Of a DNA stretch of 8,103 nucleotides, positions 1-6,737 are shown in pieces. The notes beneath the pieces are model-generated. The model saw nothing but the letters and a program-made list of their open reading frames with translations. It was not told where the DNA came from and did not search any database. The translations under genes and the position numbers were made by a program. The stretch is from Desulfoprunum sp. (GTDB lineage Bacteria; Desulfobacterota; Desulfobulbia; Desulfobulbales; Desulfocapsaceae). Within the stretch, counting starts at the first letter, position 1; every line of letters begins with the position of its first letter. The stretch spans positions 1-8,103 of the forward strand of contig JAUYSF010000448.1 in assembly GCA_030696435.1 (NCBI GenBank), in the 5' to 3' direction.

Positions 1-236
1 TTCTGCCAGATGTCGTTTGGCAATTCCACATCCCGAATACGCCGATTTATATTTTGACCAACAGGGATGCTTATCCATTCAACACCTTTGGGCGTTTTTA
101 TTTTATTCCGATTACGCCAGTCATTCTTGGTGAATTGTACATCGTCGTAGAGGATGAACTCATCCACTGCGGCGATCATATCAAAATACCCCTTCCAGGG
201 GATATAATCGGACTGAAGTATAGCAACTTTTTTCAT
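1..236 (-). CDS. WbqC-family protein, 5' part only (runs off left edge)
   Basis: Seen: an open frame of 78 complete codons begins at an ATG at 236-234 and continues past base 1 without a stop. It reads MKKVAILQSDYIPWKGYFD, followed by FILYDDVQFTKNDWRNRNK and an IKTPKG...WISIPV segment. Family knowledge: this N-terminus (AILQ.nYIPWKGYFD, FILYDD.Q.t..dWRNRNKIKTP) is typical of the WbqC-like family, found in many O-antigen and exopolysaccharide clusters and linked to amino-sugar and surface polysaccharide synthesis. Its reaction is not well defined. Start choice: AAGGG lies 6 nt upstream, and the conserved N-terminus begins exactly here. The frame stays open upstream to 434, but that stretch reads as transposase remnant. 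Inference: a glycan or surface polysaccharide gene cluster may lie left of the window. The C-terminal part cannot be judged. Confidence 0.88.
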   Translation of the reverse strand, partial: MKKVAILQSDYIPWKGYFDMIAAVDEFILYDDVQFTKNDWRNRNKIKTPKGVEWISIPVGQNINRRIRDVELPNDIWQ

Positions 237-242
237 TTTATA

Positions 243-247
243 CCCTT
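243..247 (-). promoter_or_regulatory. Ribosome binding site of the WbqC-family gene
   Basis: AAGGG on the minus strand sits 6 nt upstream of the ATG at 236. It supports this ATG rather than an earlier start in the same open frame. It lies inside the last codons of the decayed upstream reading frame, whose TAA (240-238) is one base from the ATG. Confidence 0.6.
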
Positions 248-446
248 GACCATTGGTTGGGTAGAGTCGGTTCAAAATAAGGGGATTTTCCTGATATTTG
301 AAGTTTCTCGATGTCTCCCAACATCTTTGCCAAATCTCTCTCCGCGGCCAATTGCGCCTCGCTCTTTTGGCGGTCTGAGGCACTGCCGGCGGACTATAGC
401 CCAACGCGACGGCTACATCAGCTCCCTTGGCCGCTTATTTCCTGAC

Positions 447-474
447 CGCCAAGTGGTGGATTAGGGCCTTGGCG
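447..474. repeat. 7-bp inverted repeat inside the transposase remnant
   Basis: CGCCAAG (447-453) and CTTGGCG (468-474) are perfect complements separated by 14 nt. A further CTTGGCC lies at 426-432. RAYT genes are classically flanked by REP palindromes, but this pair falls within the remnant's coding sequence and a 7-bp arm can arise by chance. It is recorded as a structure only. Confidence 0.35.
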
Positions 475-528
475 CACATAATTTCCAATCGTCAAACTGC
501 GAGTCATCGACACTGGGCGATCAGGAGC

Positions 529-1809
529 TTATTCCTCCTCCTTCCAGACAGAGGCGCCCAGACCGGTCAGTTTTTCCACTAGATTCTCATAGCCCCGTTC
601 CAGGTGATATATGCGCGAGATCTCGGTGCGGCCCGTGGCGGCGAGACCTGCGATAACGAGAGACGAGCTGGCCCGGAGATCGGTCGCCATCACCGGGGCG
701 CCGCTCAGGCCCTGCAGACCGCGACCGCTGACCACGCAGCTGTGGCCGTCGATCCTGATACCCGCACCCATGCGCTGCAGTTCGGCGACATGCATGAAGC
801 GGTTTTCAAAGATAGTCTCGGTTATGACGCAGATATCGGAGCTCAGACTCATAAGGGCCATGAACTGGGCCTGCAGATCCGTCGGATAACCGGGAAAGGG
901 CATTGTTTTGATATCGACACTCTTGAGTGATTTCTGGCCAGCGGCGTCCTTTGGCCAGCGCACCGAGATAGTCGTCTCCGTCTCTTCAACAATGATCCCT
1001 GCAGCCCGCAGCTTTTCGAGCAGCGAGGGTAGATGGGCCGGATTGCAATGGGTGACGGTCCCTTCACCACCGGTCGCCACCAGGGCAATGAGATAGGTCC
1101 CGGCCTCGATGCGATCTGGTATGATATCGCAGTCAGCTGTACCGAGTTGGGGCACACCACGGATCGTCAGTTTATCAGTATTGCGGCCTTCGATGTCCGC
1201 CCCCATGCCGGTGAGCATATCGATAAGATTGGCAATTTCCGGCTCGCGGGCGGCATTTTTCATGATTGTGGTGCCTTCTGCCATGACTGCGGCCATAAGC
1301 AGATTCTCGGTGCCGGTCACTGAAGGGATATCAAAATAGATGGTACTGCCCTGCATCCGACCTGCAATCTCCGCGTCGACATAGCCATGTTCGAGACGAC
1401 AGGTGACTCCGAGTTTTTCCAGACCCATGATATGAAAGTTGATGGGCCGAGCGCCGATTGCGCAACCACCCGGCAACGACACCTTGGCCCGGCCCAGACG
1501 GGCCAGCAGCGGGCCGAGAACCAGGACCGAGGCCCGCATGGTCTTCACCAGCTCGTACGGTGCCTCTGAGCCATTGAGATTGGTGCTGTCGATAAGGAGC
1601 GCATCACCCTGCCGTTCATGGCGTACACCCAGGTTTTCCATAAGTTTAAGAAAGGTCCGGGTATCGCGCAGGTCAGGCACATTCCCGAGCCGGTGTTGCC
1701 CCGGGGCCAGGAGCGTTGCCGCAATAAGGGGCAGAGCCGCGTTTTTGGCACCGCTGATCCGCACCGTGCCATGCAGTGGTCTGCCGCCTTCTACTATCAG
1801 TTTTTCCAT
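529..1809 (-). CDS. murA: UDP-N-acetylglucosamine 1-carboxyvinyltransferase MurA
   Basis: Role: this cytoplasmic enzyme transfers enolpyruvate from PEP to UDP-GlcNAc, the first committed step of peptidoglycan synthesis and the target of fosfomycin. Seen: 426 residues, normal for the family. The N-terminus MEKLIVEGG...[14 protein letters not shown] holds Lys22-Asn23, which bind the substrate. The flexible loop [12 protein letters not shown] carries the catalytic Cys116, so a Cys-to-Asp (naturally fosfomycin-resistant) form is excluded. [12 protein letters not shown] holds the conserved Asp, and [13 protein letters not shown] holds the late Arg. The protein ends in HLERGYENL...KEEE. Start choice: the ATG at 1809 matches the MurA N-terminus and has GAGAG 7 nt upstream. 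An in-frame ATG at 1872 would add 21 non-homologous residues and overlap prmC. The gene follows prmC after 22 nt, so it is probably cotranscribed. No terminator is visible after it. Confidence 0.97.
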   Translation of the reverse strand: MEKLIVEGGRPLHGTVRISGAKNAALPLIAATLLAPGQHRLGNVPDLRDTRTFLKLMENLGVRHERQGDALLIDSTNLNGSEAPYELVKTMRASVLVLGPLLARLGRAKVSLPGGCAIGARPINFHIMGLEKLGVTCRLEHGYVDAEIAGRMQGSTIYFDIPSVTGTENLLMAAVMAEGTTIMKNAAREPEIANLIDMLTGMGADIEGRNTDKLTIRGVPQLGTADCDIIPDRIEAGTYLIALVATGGEGTVTHCNPAHLPSLLEKLRAAGIIVEETETTISVRWPKDAAGQKSLKSVDIKTMPFPGYPTDLQAQFMALMSLSSDICVITETIFENRFMHVAELQRMGAGIRIDGHSCVVSGRGLQGLSGAPVMATDLRASSSLVIAGLAATGRTEISRIYHLERGYENLVEKLTGLGASVWKEEE

Positions 1810-1831
1810 GGATTTTCTCTCGTGCTTCCTT

Positions 1832-2701
1832 TCATATCGCGGTGGCATGCAGGACACGATCTCGGCCCGCATAATCTTTGAGTATTTGAATATTTTTAAA
1901 ACAGGAGGCAGACACGGAAGATCCTGAAAAGAGCTTTTGCACCTCTTCTCCCTGGTCCGCGCCTATCTCCATAAAGATCTCCCCTTCCGGCAGCATGCGG
2001 CCGCAGAGCCCGTCTCTGATCCGTTGTATCACATCCAGGCCCTGCTCACCACCATCAAGGGCCAGGTGCGGTTCAAATTTCGCGACTTCCGGCTCCAGAT
2101 TCTGCTGTATATCCCTACTGTTGACATAAGGAGGATTGGTCACCACCAAAGAGAACATCCGTCGTGGAGGAAAAATTGTGAGCAGGTCAGCTTGCAGCAG
2201 GTCGATCTGCCCTTCAACCCCGTGCCGATGACAGTTTGCCCTCGTCACCTCAAGGGCTGCAAAAGAAATATCAACGGCCGTTATGGCTCTGCCAAGTTCC
2301 AGGGCCAGGACAATGGCGATCACCCCGCTGCCGCAGCACAGATCGAGAACCACACCCTCCCGGCAGGATGCGCTGCGGGCTGAGACCAGGGCCTGTTCGA
2401 CGACGAATTCTGTTTCAGGGCGTGGGATGAGAACAGCGGGATTGACAATAAAAGGCAGGGACCAGAATTCTCGTTCACCAAGGATATAAGCCAGGGGCTC
2501 CCGCGCTTTCCGGCGGGCAAGAAGCTCCAGAAAGGTCTTGTGCGCCATTTCCGCAACCGCTTCTTGTGCAGCAAGAAAGAGTTCGGTCCGACTCTTGCCA
2601 AGACAATGTGCTAAGAGCAGATTGGCATCCGTAGAGCTCTCTTCAATGCCTGCCCCGGCCAGTTCACTGATCGCAAACTGTACCAGATCAATGATACGCA
2701 T
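1832..2701 (-). CDS. prmC: Peptide chain release factor N5-glutamine methyltransferase PrmC (HemK)
   Basis: Role: uses S-adenosylmethionine to methylate the glutamine of the GGQ motif of release factors RF1 and RF2, raising their peptide-release activity. Seen: 289 residues, usual length. The N-terminal helical release-factor-binding domain spans about 1-95, with the family segment [10 protein letters not shown] at 91-100. The Rossmann methyltransferase domain follows, with SAM motif [13 protein letters not shown] at 118-130, acidic TAVDIS at 141-146, and the signature TNPPYV (NPPY at 189-192) that holds the substrate glutamine. The tail ends [10 protein letters not shown], as usual in PrmC. 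The ATG start at 2701 fits the family N-terminus, but no Shine-Dalgarno sequence is visible (GGGCCC directly precedes it). It follows prfA by 64 nt, which places it beside the gene for its substrate. A short gap to murA suggests one transcript. Confidence 0.96.
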   Translation of the reverse strand: MRIIDLVQFAISELAGAGIEESSTDANLLLAHCLGKSRTELFLAAQEAVAEMAHKTFLELLARRKAREPLAYILGEREFWSLPFIVNPAVLIPRPETEFVVEQALVSARSASCREGVVLDLCCGSGVIAIVLALELGRAITAVDISFAALEVTRANCHRHGVEGQIDLLQADLLTIFPPRRMFSLVVTNPPYVNSRDIQQNLEPEVAKFEPHLALDGGEQGLDVIQRIRDGLCGRMLPEGEIFMEIGADQGEEVQKLFSGSSVSASCFKNIQILKDYAGRDRVLHATAI

Positions 2702-2765
2702 GGGCCCAGAACAGACAATCGAGACAAAAGGCCGCGGCAGGAATGGAGGTTCTGATGATCATTTC

Positions 2766-3836
2766 TTATTGGATAGCCTTCAGACGTTCCGCCTGATCAT
2801 GGGCTATCAGCGGATAGATGACGTCTTCGAGTTTGCCGCTCATGATGGCATCAAGTTTATAGAGGGTAAGATTGATACGATGATCGGTCATCCTGCCTTG
2901 CGGAAAATTATAGGTGCGTATTCTCTCGCTCCGATCGCCTGTACCGACCTGGCTCTTACGGTCCTGGGAGATCTTGTCGTGATGATCTTGCTGCAGTTTG
3001 TCCAGCAGACGAGCCCGCAGGACAATCAAGGCCTTGGCCTTGTTCTTGTGTTGGGATTTCTCATCCTGACACTGCACTACCAGCCCCGTCGGCAAATGGG
3101 TGACCCGCACCGCCGAATCGGTGGTATTGACACTCTGCCCGCCAGGCCCTGAAGAGCGAAAGACATCAAATTTGAGCTCGTTTGGATCGATATTGAGCTC
3201 AACCTCATCGGCCTCCGGCAAGATGGCTACGGTTACGGCAGAGGTATGAATCCGCCCCTGCGTCTCGGTCTCCGGCACCCGTTGCACCCGGTGCACCCCG
3301 CTTTCATATTTCAGTTTGGAATAGACATGGTCACCACTTATCAGGCCGATGATCTCCTTGAATCCACCGATCCCCAAAGGATTCGAACTCATGATCTCGA
3401 CACGCCAGCCCATGGATTCGGCAAAGCGACAATACATCCGGAAGAGTTCTGCGACAAACAATGCCGCCTCATCACCACCAGTACCGGCCCTAATTTCGAG
3501 GAAGGTGTTCCGCTCATCGTTGGGGTCTTTCGGCAGCAGGACCAGTTTGATTTCCCGGTCGAGATTCTGCTCTTTTTCTTCAAGTTCCAGAATATCCTGG
3601 CGGGCCAGTTCCTTGATCTCCTGGTCCTCGTTTTCATCGTGCAGTATCGATCTCGTATCGGCTATATCCCGGCGTATCTGCTTGAATTCGGTGTAGAGTA
3701 CATTGAGCTTGGAAAGATGGGCATGTTCCCGCGCCACCTTTTGAAACTCTTTCTGATCATTGACTAAGGCAGGATCCGACAGCCTCCCTTCGAGATGGGC
3801 CAGTTTTTCTTCGAGGTTTTCGAACGAATCAAACAT
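2766..3836 (-). CDS. prfA: Peptide chain release factor 1 (RF1)
   Basis: Role: recognises UAA and UAG in the ribosomal A site and triggers peptide release. Seen: 356 residues, typical for RF1. An N-terminal coiled helical domain (about 1-100) is followed by [11 protein letters not shown] and [12 protein letters not shown]. The codon-recognition tripeptide is PET at 188-190 in [15 protein letters not shown]2 would have SPF here. The catalytic GGQ is at 232-234 ([17 protein letters not shown]). The late signatures [10 protein letters not shown] and [20 protein letters not shown] are also present. Start choice: the ATG at 3836 gives [12 protein letters not shown], matching the family. A TTG at 3896 in the same frame would run through the upstream terminator hairpin and is rejected. 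No Shine-Dalgarno sequence is obvious, and no promoter was seen between the rpmE terminator and this start, so expression may depend on read-through or an atypical promoter. Confidence 0.97.
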   Translation of the reverse strand: MFDSFENLEEKLAHLEGRLSDPALVNDQKEFQKVAREHAHLSKLNVLYTEFKQIRRDIADTRSILHDENEDQEIKELARQDILELEEKEQNLDREIKLVLLPKDPNDERNTFLEIRAGTGGDEAALFVAELFRMYCRFAESMGWRVEIMSSNPLGIGGFKEIIGLISGDHVYSKLKYESGVHRVQRVPETETQGRIHTSAVTVAILPEADEVELNIDPNELKFDVFRSSGPGGQSVNTTDSAVRVTHLPTGLVVQCQDEKSQHKNKAKALIVLRARLLDKLQQDHHDKISQDRKSQVGTGDRSERIRTYNFPQGRMTDHRINLTLYKLDAIMSGKLEDVIYPLIAHDQAERLKAIQ

Positions 3837-3861
3837 AGGATTTGGGTGGCAGGATGGAGTG

Positions 3862-3912
3862 AAAAAAAGAGAAAAAAAAGTCCACAGCCATGACAACCAT
3901 CACTGTGGACTT
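3862..3912 (-). terminator. Intrinsic terminator downstream of rpmE
   Basis: On the minus strand AAGTCCACAG and CTGTGGACTT (3903-3912 and 3878-3887 in window coordinates) form a perfect 10-bp stem with a 15-nt loop. It is followed at once by a run of eight T, then CTC and another seven T. This is a textbook Rho-independent terminator, 55 nt after the rpmE stop codon and only 25 nt before the prfA start. The loop may close further through a 3-bp ATG/CAT pairing. Confidence 0.88.
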
Positions 3913-3967
3913 CAAACAACTGGGATTTTCTGAGGCAGTAAGCAATCCAACTGCAACAGACAGAGAC

Positions 3968-4189
3968 TTATGCCTTACTCTTATTCTCGAAATGTTTGGC
4001 ATAGCGCTGTTTGAATTTTTCAATACGGCCAGCGGTATCGATCAGTTTCTGTTTGCCTGTAAAAAAGGGATGGCAGGCAGAGCAGATTTCCATCCTGACC
4101 TCTGACATGACAGAACCCATCTCAACTTCATTGCCGCAGGCACATACAGCTTTTATATGGTTATATTTAGGATGTATATCTTTCTTCAT
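3968..4189 (-). CDS. rpmE: 50S ribosomal protein L31 (bL31), zinc-binding type
   Basis: Role: small protein of the large ribosomal subunit near the central protuberance, which helps bridge the two subunits. Seen: 73 residues beginning [20 protein letters not shown], as in type A L31. Four cysteines at 16, 18, 36 and 39 (CAC and CSAC) make up the zinc-binding set, so this is the C+ form and not the zinc-free paralogue (ykgM/ytiA type) used under zinc starvation. [20 protein letters not shown] is the conserved core. A strong GGAGG lies 11 nt upstream of the ATG. The gene has its own promoter, a leader of about 93 nt and its own terminator, so it can act as a single-gene transcription unit between rho and prfA. 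The C-terminal tail after residue 60 is basic, as usual. Confidence 0.96.
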   Translation of the reverse strand: MKKDIHPKYNHIKAVCACGNEVEMGSVMSEVRMEICSACHPFFTGKQKLIDTAGRIEKFKQRYAKHFENKSKA

Positions 4190-4200
4190 ACTTTTCTATT

Positions 4201-4283
4201 CCTCCGCTACACCTGAGTGTTGGTGTTCAGTTTAGTGTTAACATTCATGCTAAGGCGCATTGCACAGCACGCCAAAACAAAAG
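4201..4283 (-). promoter_or_regulatory. Structured 5' leader of rpmE, possible L31 autoregulatory element
   Basis: Two hairpins are visible in the leader. The first pairs GGCG with CGCC (4270-4273 and 4254-4257) and has an inner TGC/GCA stem, a 3-nt bulge and a 3-nt loop. The second pairs ACACC with GGTGT (4222-4226 and 4209-4213) across an 8-nt loop and ends only 3 nt before the GGAGG ribosome site (4205-4201). Several bacterial groups have known L31 leader RNAs that bind L31 and repress translation. Whether this is a member or analogue is inference from position and folding alone. Confidence 0.35.
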
Positions 4284-4289
4284 CTGCTT

Positions 4290-4317
4290 ATTATAACCAG
4301 CCGGGCAGATAATTCAA
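4290..4317 (-). promoter_or_regulatory. Sigma-70 promoter of rpmE
   Basis: TTGAAT (4317-4312) and a perfect TATAAT (4295-4290) are separated by 16 nt, with an A/T tract just upstream (six T at 4324-4319). Transcription would start near 4283, about 93 nt before the rpmE ATG. It is the best promoter match in the gap between rho and rpmE. Confidence 0.72.
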
Positions 4318-4339
4318 TAAAAAACAATCCATCCCCCCC

Positions 4340-4374
4340 GCAACACTTCTTTCGACCATACTAAGAAAGGTTGC
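4340..4374 (-). other. Imperfect stem-loop after rho
   Basis: Twenty nucleotides after the rho stop, 12-nt arms (4363-4374 and 4340-4351) pair with one mismatch and one G-T pair around an 11-nt loop. A run of seven G follows, and six T appear only 15 nt beyond the stem. It could stabilise the 3' end of rho mRNA or act as a weak terminator, but it lacks the adjacent U tract of a standard one. Confidence 0.35.
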
Positions 4375-4393
4375 TGCCAGGGCCGATCAGGGT

Positions 4394-5644
4394 TTAGCCG
4401 TTCATCGAATCGAGAAAATCTTTGTTTGTTTTCTGATTTTTGAGCTTATCTACCAGAAAATCCATGCAATCACCCGGATTCATGGAATTGAGCAGTTTGC
4501 GCAGAATCCAGATCCGATTGAGCATCTCAGGTTTGAGAAGAAGGTCTTCTTTTCTGGTTCCGGAACGTTTGATATCAATCGCCGGGTAGATTCTCTTATC
4601 CGCCATCTTTCTGTCAAGGACAAGTTCCATGTTTCCAGTGCCCTTGAACTCTTCGAAGATGACCTCATCCATGCGACTGCCGGTTTCGATCAATGCCGTA
4701 GCCAAGATGGTAAGACTGCCGCCCTCTTCAATATTTCGTGCTGCCCCGAAAAACCTTTTTGGCCGATGCAGGGCGTTAGCCTCTACACCACCGGAGAGGA
4801 TCTTGCCGCTTGACGGTGTGACGGTGTTATAGGCCCGGGCCAAGCGGGTGATGCTGTCGAGCAGAATCACCACATCTTTTTTATGTTCAACCAGCCTTTT
4901 GGCCTTTTCGATAACCATTTCGGCCACCTGGATATGCCGCTGCGGTGGCTCGTCGAAGGTCGAACTGACAACCTCTGCGGTTTTGACCGAGCGGGTCATC
5001 TCGGTAACTTCTTCCGGTCGCTCGTCGATGAGCAGGACGATGAGATAAATCTCTTTGTGATTCCGCACGATGGAATTAGCGATTTTCTGCATCAGAACGG
5101 TTTTTCCAGTCCGTGGTGGCGCGACGATCAGCCCCCTTTGGCCTTTACCGATCGGCGCAAACATATCGAGAACCCGCATTGAGTAGTTATCGGGCTGCCA
5201 TTCAAGATTCAGTCTTTCTTCGGGATGCAATGGTGTCAGGTTGGCAAAAAGCGTTTTCTGCTTGGCCGCCTCGGGAGGATCAAAGTTGATAGTTTCAACT
5301 TTGAGCAAGGCAAAGTATCGTTCGCCCTCTTTGGGTGAGCGAACCAGACCATCGACACTGTCACCGGTCCTCAGATTCAGGCGACGGATCTGCGACGGCG
5401 ATACATAGATATCATCAGGGCCTGGCAGATAATTGTAATCTGGGGATCTCAGAAAGCCAAAGCCATCAGGAAGGATTTCCAGCACCCCGCTACCTCGCAT
5501 CTTGCCATCCTTATCGGCCTGATCCTGAAGCAGGGCAAAGATCAGTTCCTGTTTTCGCAGGGAACTATATCCTTCGACTTTTGCGTTCCGGGCAAGTTTA
5601 ATCAACTCGCCGATTTTCATCTCTTTTAATTCCGCCAGATTCAT
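4394..5644 (-). CDS. rho: Transcription termination factor Rho
   Basis: Role: homohexameric RNA-dependent ATPase that loads on unstructured C-rich RNA, translocates 5' to 3' and releases RNA polymerase. Seen: 416 residues, close to E. coli Rho (419). An N-terminal Rho_N helical domain (about 1-45; [16 protein letters not shown]) has none of the long acidic or Arg-rich insertions of some phyla. The cold-shock-like RNA-binding domain (about 50-125) has DGFGFLR at 60-66. The ATPase domain has Walker A APPRTGKT at 175-182, [13 protein letters not shown] at 204-216, Walker [17 protein letters not shown] with Asp263, Q-loop [12 protein letters not shown], and R-loop region EFKGTGN. Start: the ATG at 5644 is preceded by a strong AGGAGAAGGTGAT-like site. 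A near-consensus promoter lies about 405 nt upstream. Long leaders are common for rho, which often represses itself by Rho-dependent termination. Confidence 0.98.
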   Translation of the reverse strand: MNLAELKEMKIGELIKLARNAKVEGYSSLRKQELIFALLQDQADKDGKMRGSGVLEILPDGFGFLRSPDYNYLPGPDDIYVSPSQIRRLNLRTGDSVDGLVRSPKEGERYFALLKVETINFDPPEAAKQKTLFANLTPLHPEERLNLEWQPDNYSMRVLDMFAPIGKGQRGLIVAPPRTGKTVLMQKIANSIVRNHKEIYLIVLLIDERPEEVTEMTRSVKTAEVVSSTFDEPPQRHIQVAEMVIEKAKRLVEHKKDVVILLDSITRLARAYNTVTPSSGKILSGGVEANALHRPKRFFGAARNIEEGGSLTILATALIETGSRMDEVIFEEFKGTGNMELVLDRKMADKRIYPAIDIKRSGTRKEDLLLKPEMLNRIWILRKLLNSMNPGDCMDFLVDKLKNQKTNKDFLDSMNG

Positions 5645-6050
5645 TAATCACCTTCTCCTATGAGGATTGTTGGCAGGATAATAAGACAGCATTGAATATG
5701 CAGAGTTCGGCCCCGGAACAACAAGAATCACGGGTAGCAACACTGCACAATATGCCACATAGTATAATTGGAATAACTTTCTTACAAGAAACCACATTCT
5801 GATGGCAAATCATCCGGCATTGACCAACGGATCCCTGGGTGGGTAGTACTGAGAGTTTTTCGTCAGAAATTTGTATATAAGATCAAAATGAGAATGGCAT
5901 GAATGATGTACTACAAAAACAGGTCTTTCTTGCAGATGACAGTTGATTCAGTCCACACCTACCCAAGACAGGGTATTTTGAAAATCGAGAGTAGTATTAC
6001 AGAACTTAACGGGTCCACCAGGGAAAAGCAGGGAGTTGTTTGTATCGCTC
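5645..6050 (-). promoter_or_regulatory. Long untranslated leader of rho (about 405 nt)
   Basis: No convincing gene occupies this gap on either strand; the longest plus-strand frame (5903-6094) has no recognisable protein or supporting context. On the minus strand, three short helices can form. Hairpin C pairs 5971-5975 with 5960-5964 around a 6-nt loop. Helix A pairs 5908-5914 with 5843-5849, and helix B pairs 5959-5965 with 5840-5846. B competes with both A and C because they share bases, a switch-like layout, though 7-bp matches are expected by chance in this length. The stretch about 5914-5881 (minus strand) is poor in G and rich in pyrimidine-C steps, as in Rho loading sites. Inference: autoregulation by Rho. 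E. coli rho also has an attenuating leader. Confidence 0.45.
5761..5789 (-). promoter_or_regulatory. Possible second, proximal rho promoter
   Basis: TATACT (5766-5761) is a good -10 box. The matching -35 is poor: TCTTGT with 17 nt spacing, or TTGTAA with only 15 nt. It would give a leader of about 110 nt. The distal promoter is a much better match. Confidence 0.25.
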
Positions 6051-6056
6051 TCTCCC

Positions 6057-6085
6057 CTTATACGTACTCAGGACTGCAGTGTCAA
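6057..6085 (-). promoter_or_regulatory. Near-consensus sigma-70 promoter of rho
   Basis: TTGACA (6085-6080), a 17-nt spacer and TATAAG (6062-6057) match the consensus at 11 of 12 positions with ideal spacing. Transcription would start near 6050. The -35 box lies only 16 nt beyond the coaE stop codon, so it separates the carD-rluD-coaE group from rho. Confidence 0.8.
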
Positions 6086-6089
6086 GCAC

Positions 6090-6113
6090 TTTAACAGCAT
6101 TTTAGTTGTTAAA
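6090..6113. repeat. Dyad TTTAACA/TGTTAAA next to the rho promoter
   Basis: Perfect 7-bp arms at 6090-6096 and 6107-6113 have a 10-nt centre that contains the coaE stop codon. The right-hand end of the rho -35 box is 4 nt away. The position would suit an operator, but the sequence matches no regulator site I can name, and AT-rich dyads occur by chance. Confidence 0.3.
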
Positions 6114-6737
6114 ACTGCCCGGATTTCCACCTTGATCGATATATTTTGGGAGTTGACGTGCAAGGCGTGTTACCTGCTGCACAGTCTGCACCCACAGGCC
6201 GGAATTGTCTATAACGAACATGGCCTTTTCCGCCTTGAGCAGCGGGGGCATCTGGGCTGCGAGTACCTTCTGGACCTGCTCCAAATTGAGGCCATCACGC
6301 TCGCTCACCCGCTGCAGGCAGAGTGCTACCGGGGCAAAAACCGCGACAGTACAAGAGAAATCATCCTGCCATCCCACCTCAAAAAGCAGGGGAACCTCAA
6401 CGACCAATCCCTCTCCTGCCTTTTCGGCTACTGCCATGCGTTCCTTTACCGCAAAACGGATCAGGGGGTGCAGTATCCCTTCTAATTCATGGCGGAGATC
6501 ATCATCATTGAAGACAGCCTCTTTCAAAAGAGCTCTGTCTAGTGTGGTGTCTGGTTTGAGAAATCGCCCCGCCCATCTCTCTCGCACAGCCCGCCAACCC
6601 TCGGCGCCATGTTCCATGAGATCCTGGCAGAGCACATCGGCACTCACCACCGGATAAGCCAGCGCGTTGCCAAGAATGCTTGCAACACAACTTTTTCCCG
6701 AGCCGATTCCTCCCGTTAGGGCGATATTCACGCGCAT
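6102..6737 (-). CDS. coaE: Dephospho-CoA kinase CoaE
   Basis: Role: phosphorylates the 3'-hydroxyl of the ribose in dephospho-CoA with ATP, the last step of coenzyme A synthesis in the cytoplasm. Seen: 211 residues, normal length. The N-terminus is ALTGGIGSGKSCVA with the P-loop at 9-16. The lid and CoA-binding parts show LHPLIRF, VEVPLLFEVGW and the late VLAAQMPP...FVIDNSG segment (the family has Q.s/at..ek...AD.vI.N.G). The usual DAD motif is SAD here (32-34), keeping the catalytic second Asp (Asp34). Start: the ATG at 6737 overlaps rluD by 10 nt, but AAGGA abuts it with no spacing. A GTG at 6731 has that AAGGA at a 6-nt distance and gives a classic GTGA overlap with the rluD stop, so the real protein may be 209 residues. 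Confidence 0.95.
   Translation of the reverse strand: MRVNIALTGGIGSGKSCVASILGNALAYPVVSADVLCQDLMEHGAEGWRAVRERWAGRFLKPDTTLDRALLKEAVFNDDDLRHELEGILHPLIRFAVKERMAVAEKAGEGLVVEVPLLFEVGWQDDFSCTVAVFAPVALCLQRVSERDGLNLEQVQKVLAAQMPPLLKAEKAMFVIDNSGLWVQTVQQVTRLARQLPKYIDQGGNPGSFNN

Larger units (their letters stand above)
238..479 (-). pseudogene. Remnant of a REP-associated (IS200-like) transposase C-terminus, broken by a stop and a frameshift
   Basis: Seen: from the ATG at 479 one frame reads MCAKALIHHLAVRK, then a TAA at 437-435, then AAKGADVAVALGYSPPAVPQ and TAKRAR. Near 360 coherent coding moves to another frame, with SEAQLAAERDLAKMLGDIEK, then KSPYFEPTLPNQWSRV and a TAA at 240-238. Family knowledge: the C-terminus of RAYT/TnpA-REP proteins (Y1 transposase family) often carries a DnaA-like helix-turn-helix of the form 'ar.Li.hlAvrklg.sgadVAraLgyspsaVS.a.kRGe', which the first part resembles. 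Inference: this is a 3' scar of such a gene with at least one nonsense change and one indel; the catalytic N-terminal part is absent. The last segment, after the shift, is less certain and could be part of a small unrelated gene. Codon choice looks like the neighbours. Confidence 0.5.

Noticed and set aside
54..464. Plus-strand open frame of 136 codons
   Set aside because: Its left part is antisense to the clearly recognisable WbqC-family N-terminus and its right part to the transposase remnant. It resembles no protein family.
1810..1872. Longer murA starting at the ATG at 1872
   Set aside because: The extra 21 residues do not fit MurA and would overlap prmC; the ATG at 1809 matches the family N-terminus.
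2538..3152. Plus-strand open frame of 204 codons
   Set aside because: It is antisense to prmC and prfA, both full-length with all motifs, and its product is not protein-like.
3246..3767. Plus-strand open frame of 173 codons
   Set aside because: It lies entirely antisense to the prfA coding region and has no recognisable domain.
3837..3896. Longer prfA starting at TTG 3896
   Set aside because: The extension would be translated from the rpmE terminator hairpin and T tracts, and is absent from RF1 proteins.
5870..6050. 6S RNA, T-box or tRNA-like RNA just after the rho promoter
   Set aside because: The start and end of the stretch do not pair as in 6S RNA, TGGTGGACCC near 6020 is only a loose match to the T-box core, and no cloverleaf or terminator is visible.
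5903..6094. Plus-strand open frame of 63 codons in the coaE-rho gap
   Set aside because: There is no ribosome site of note and no family resemblance, and it overlaps the strong minus-strand rho promoter.
6036..6485. Plus-strand open frame of 149 codons
   Set aside because: It is mostly antisense to coaE; the part outside covers the rho promoter and leader.
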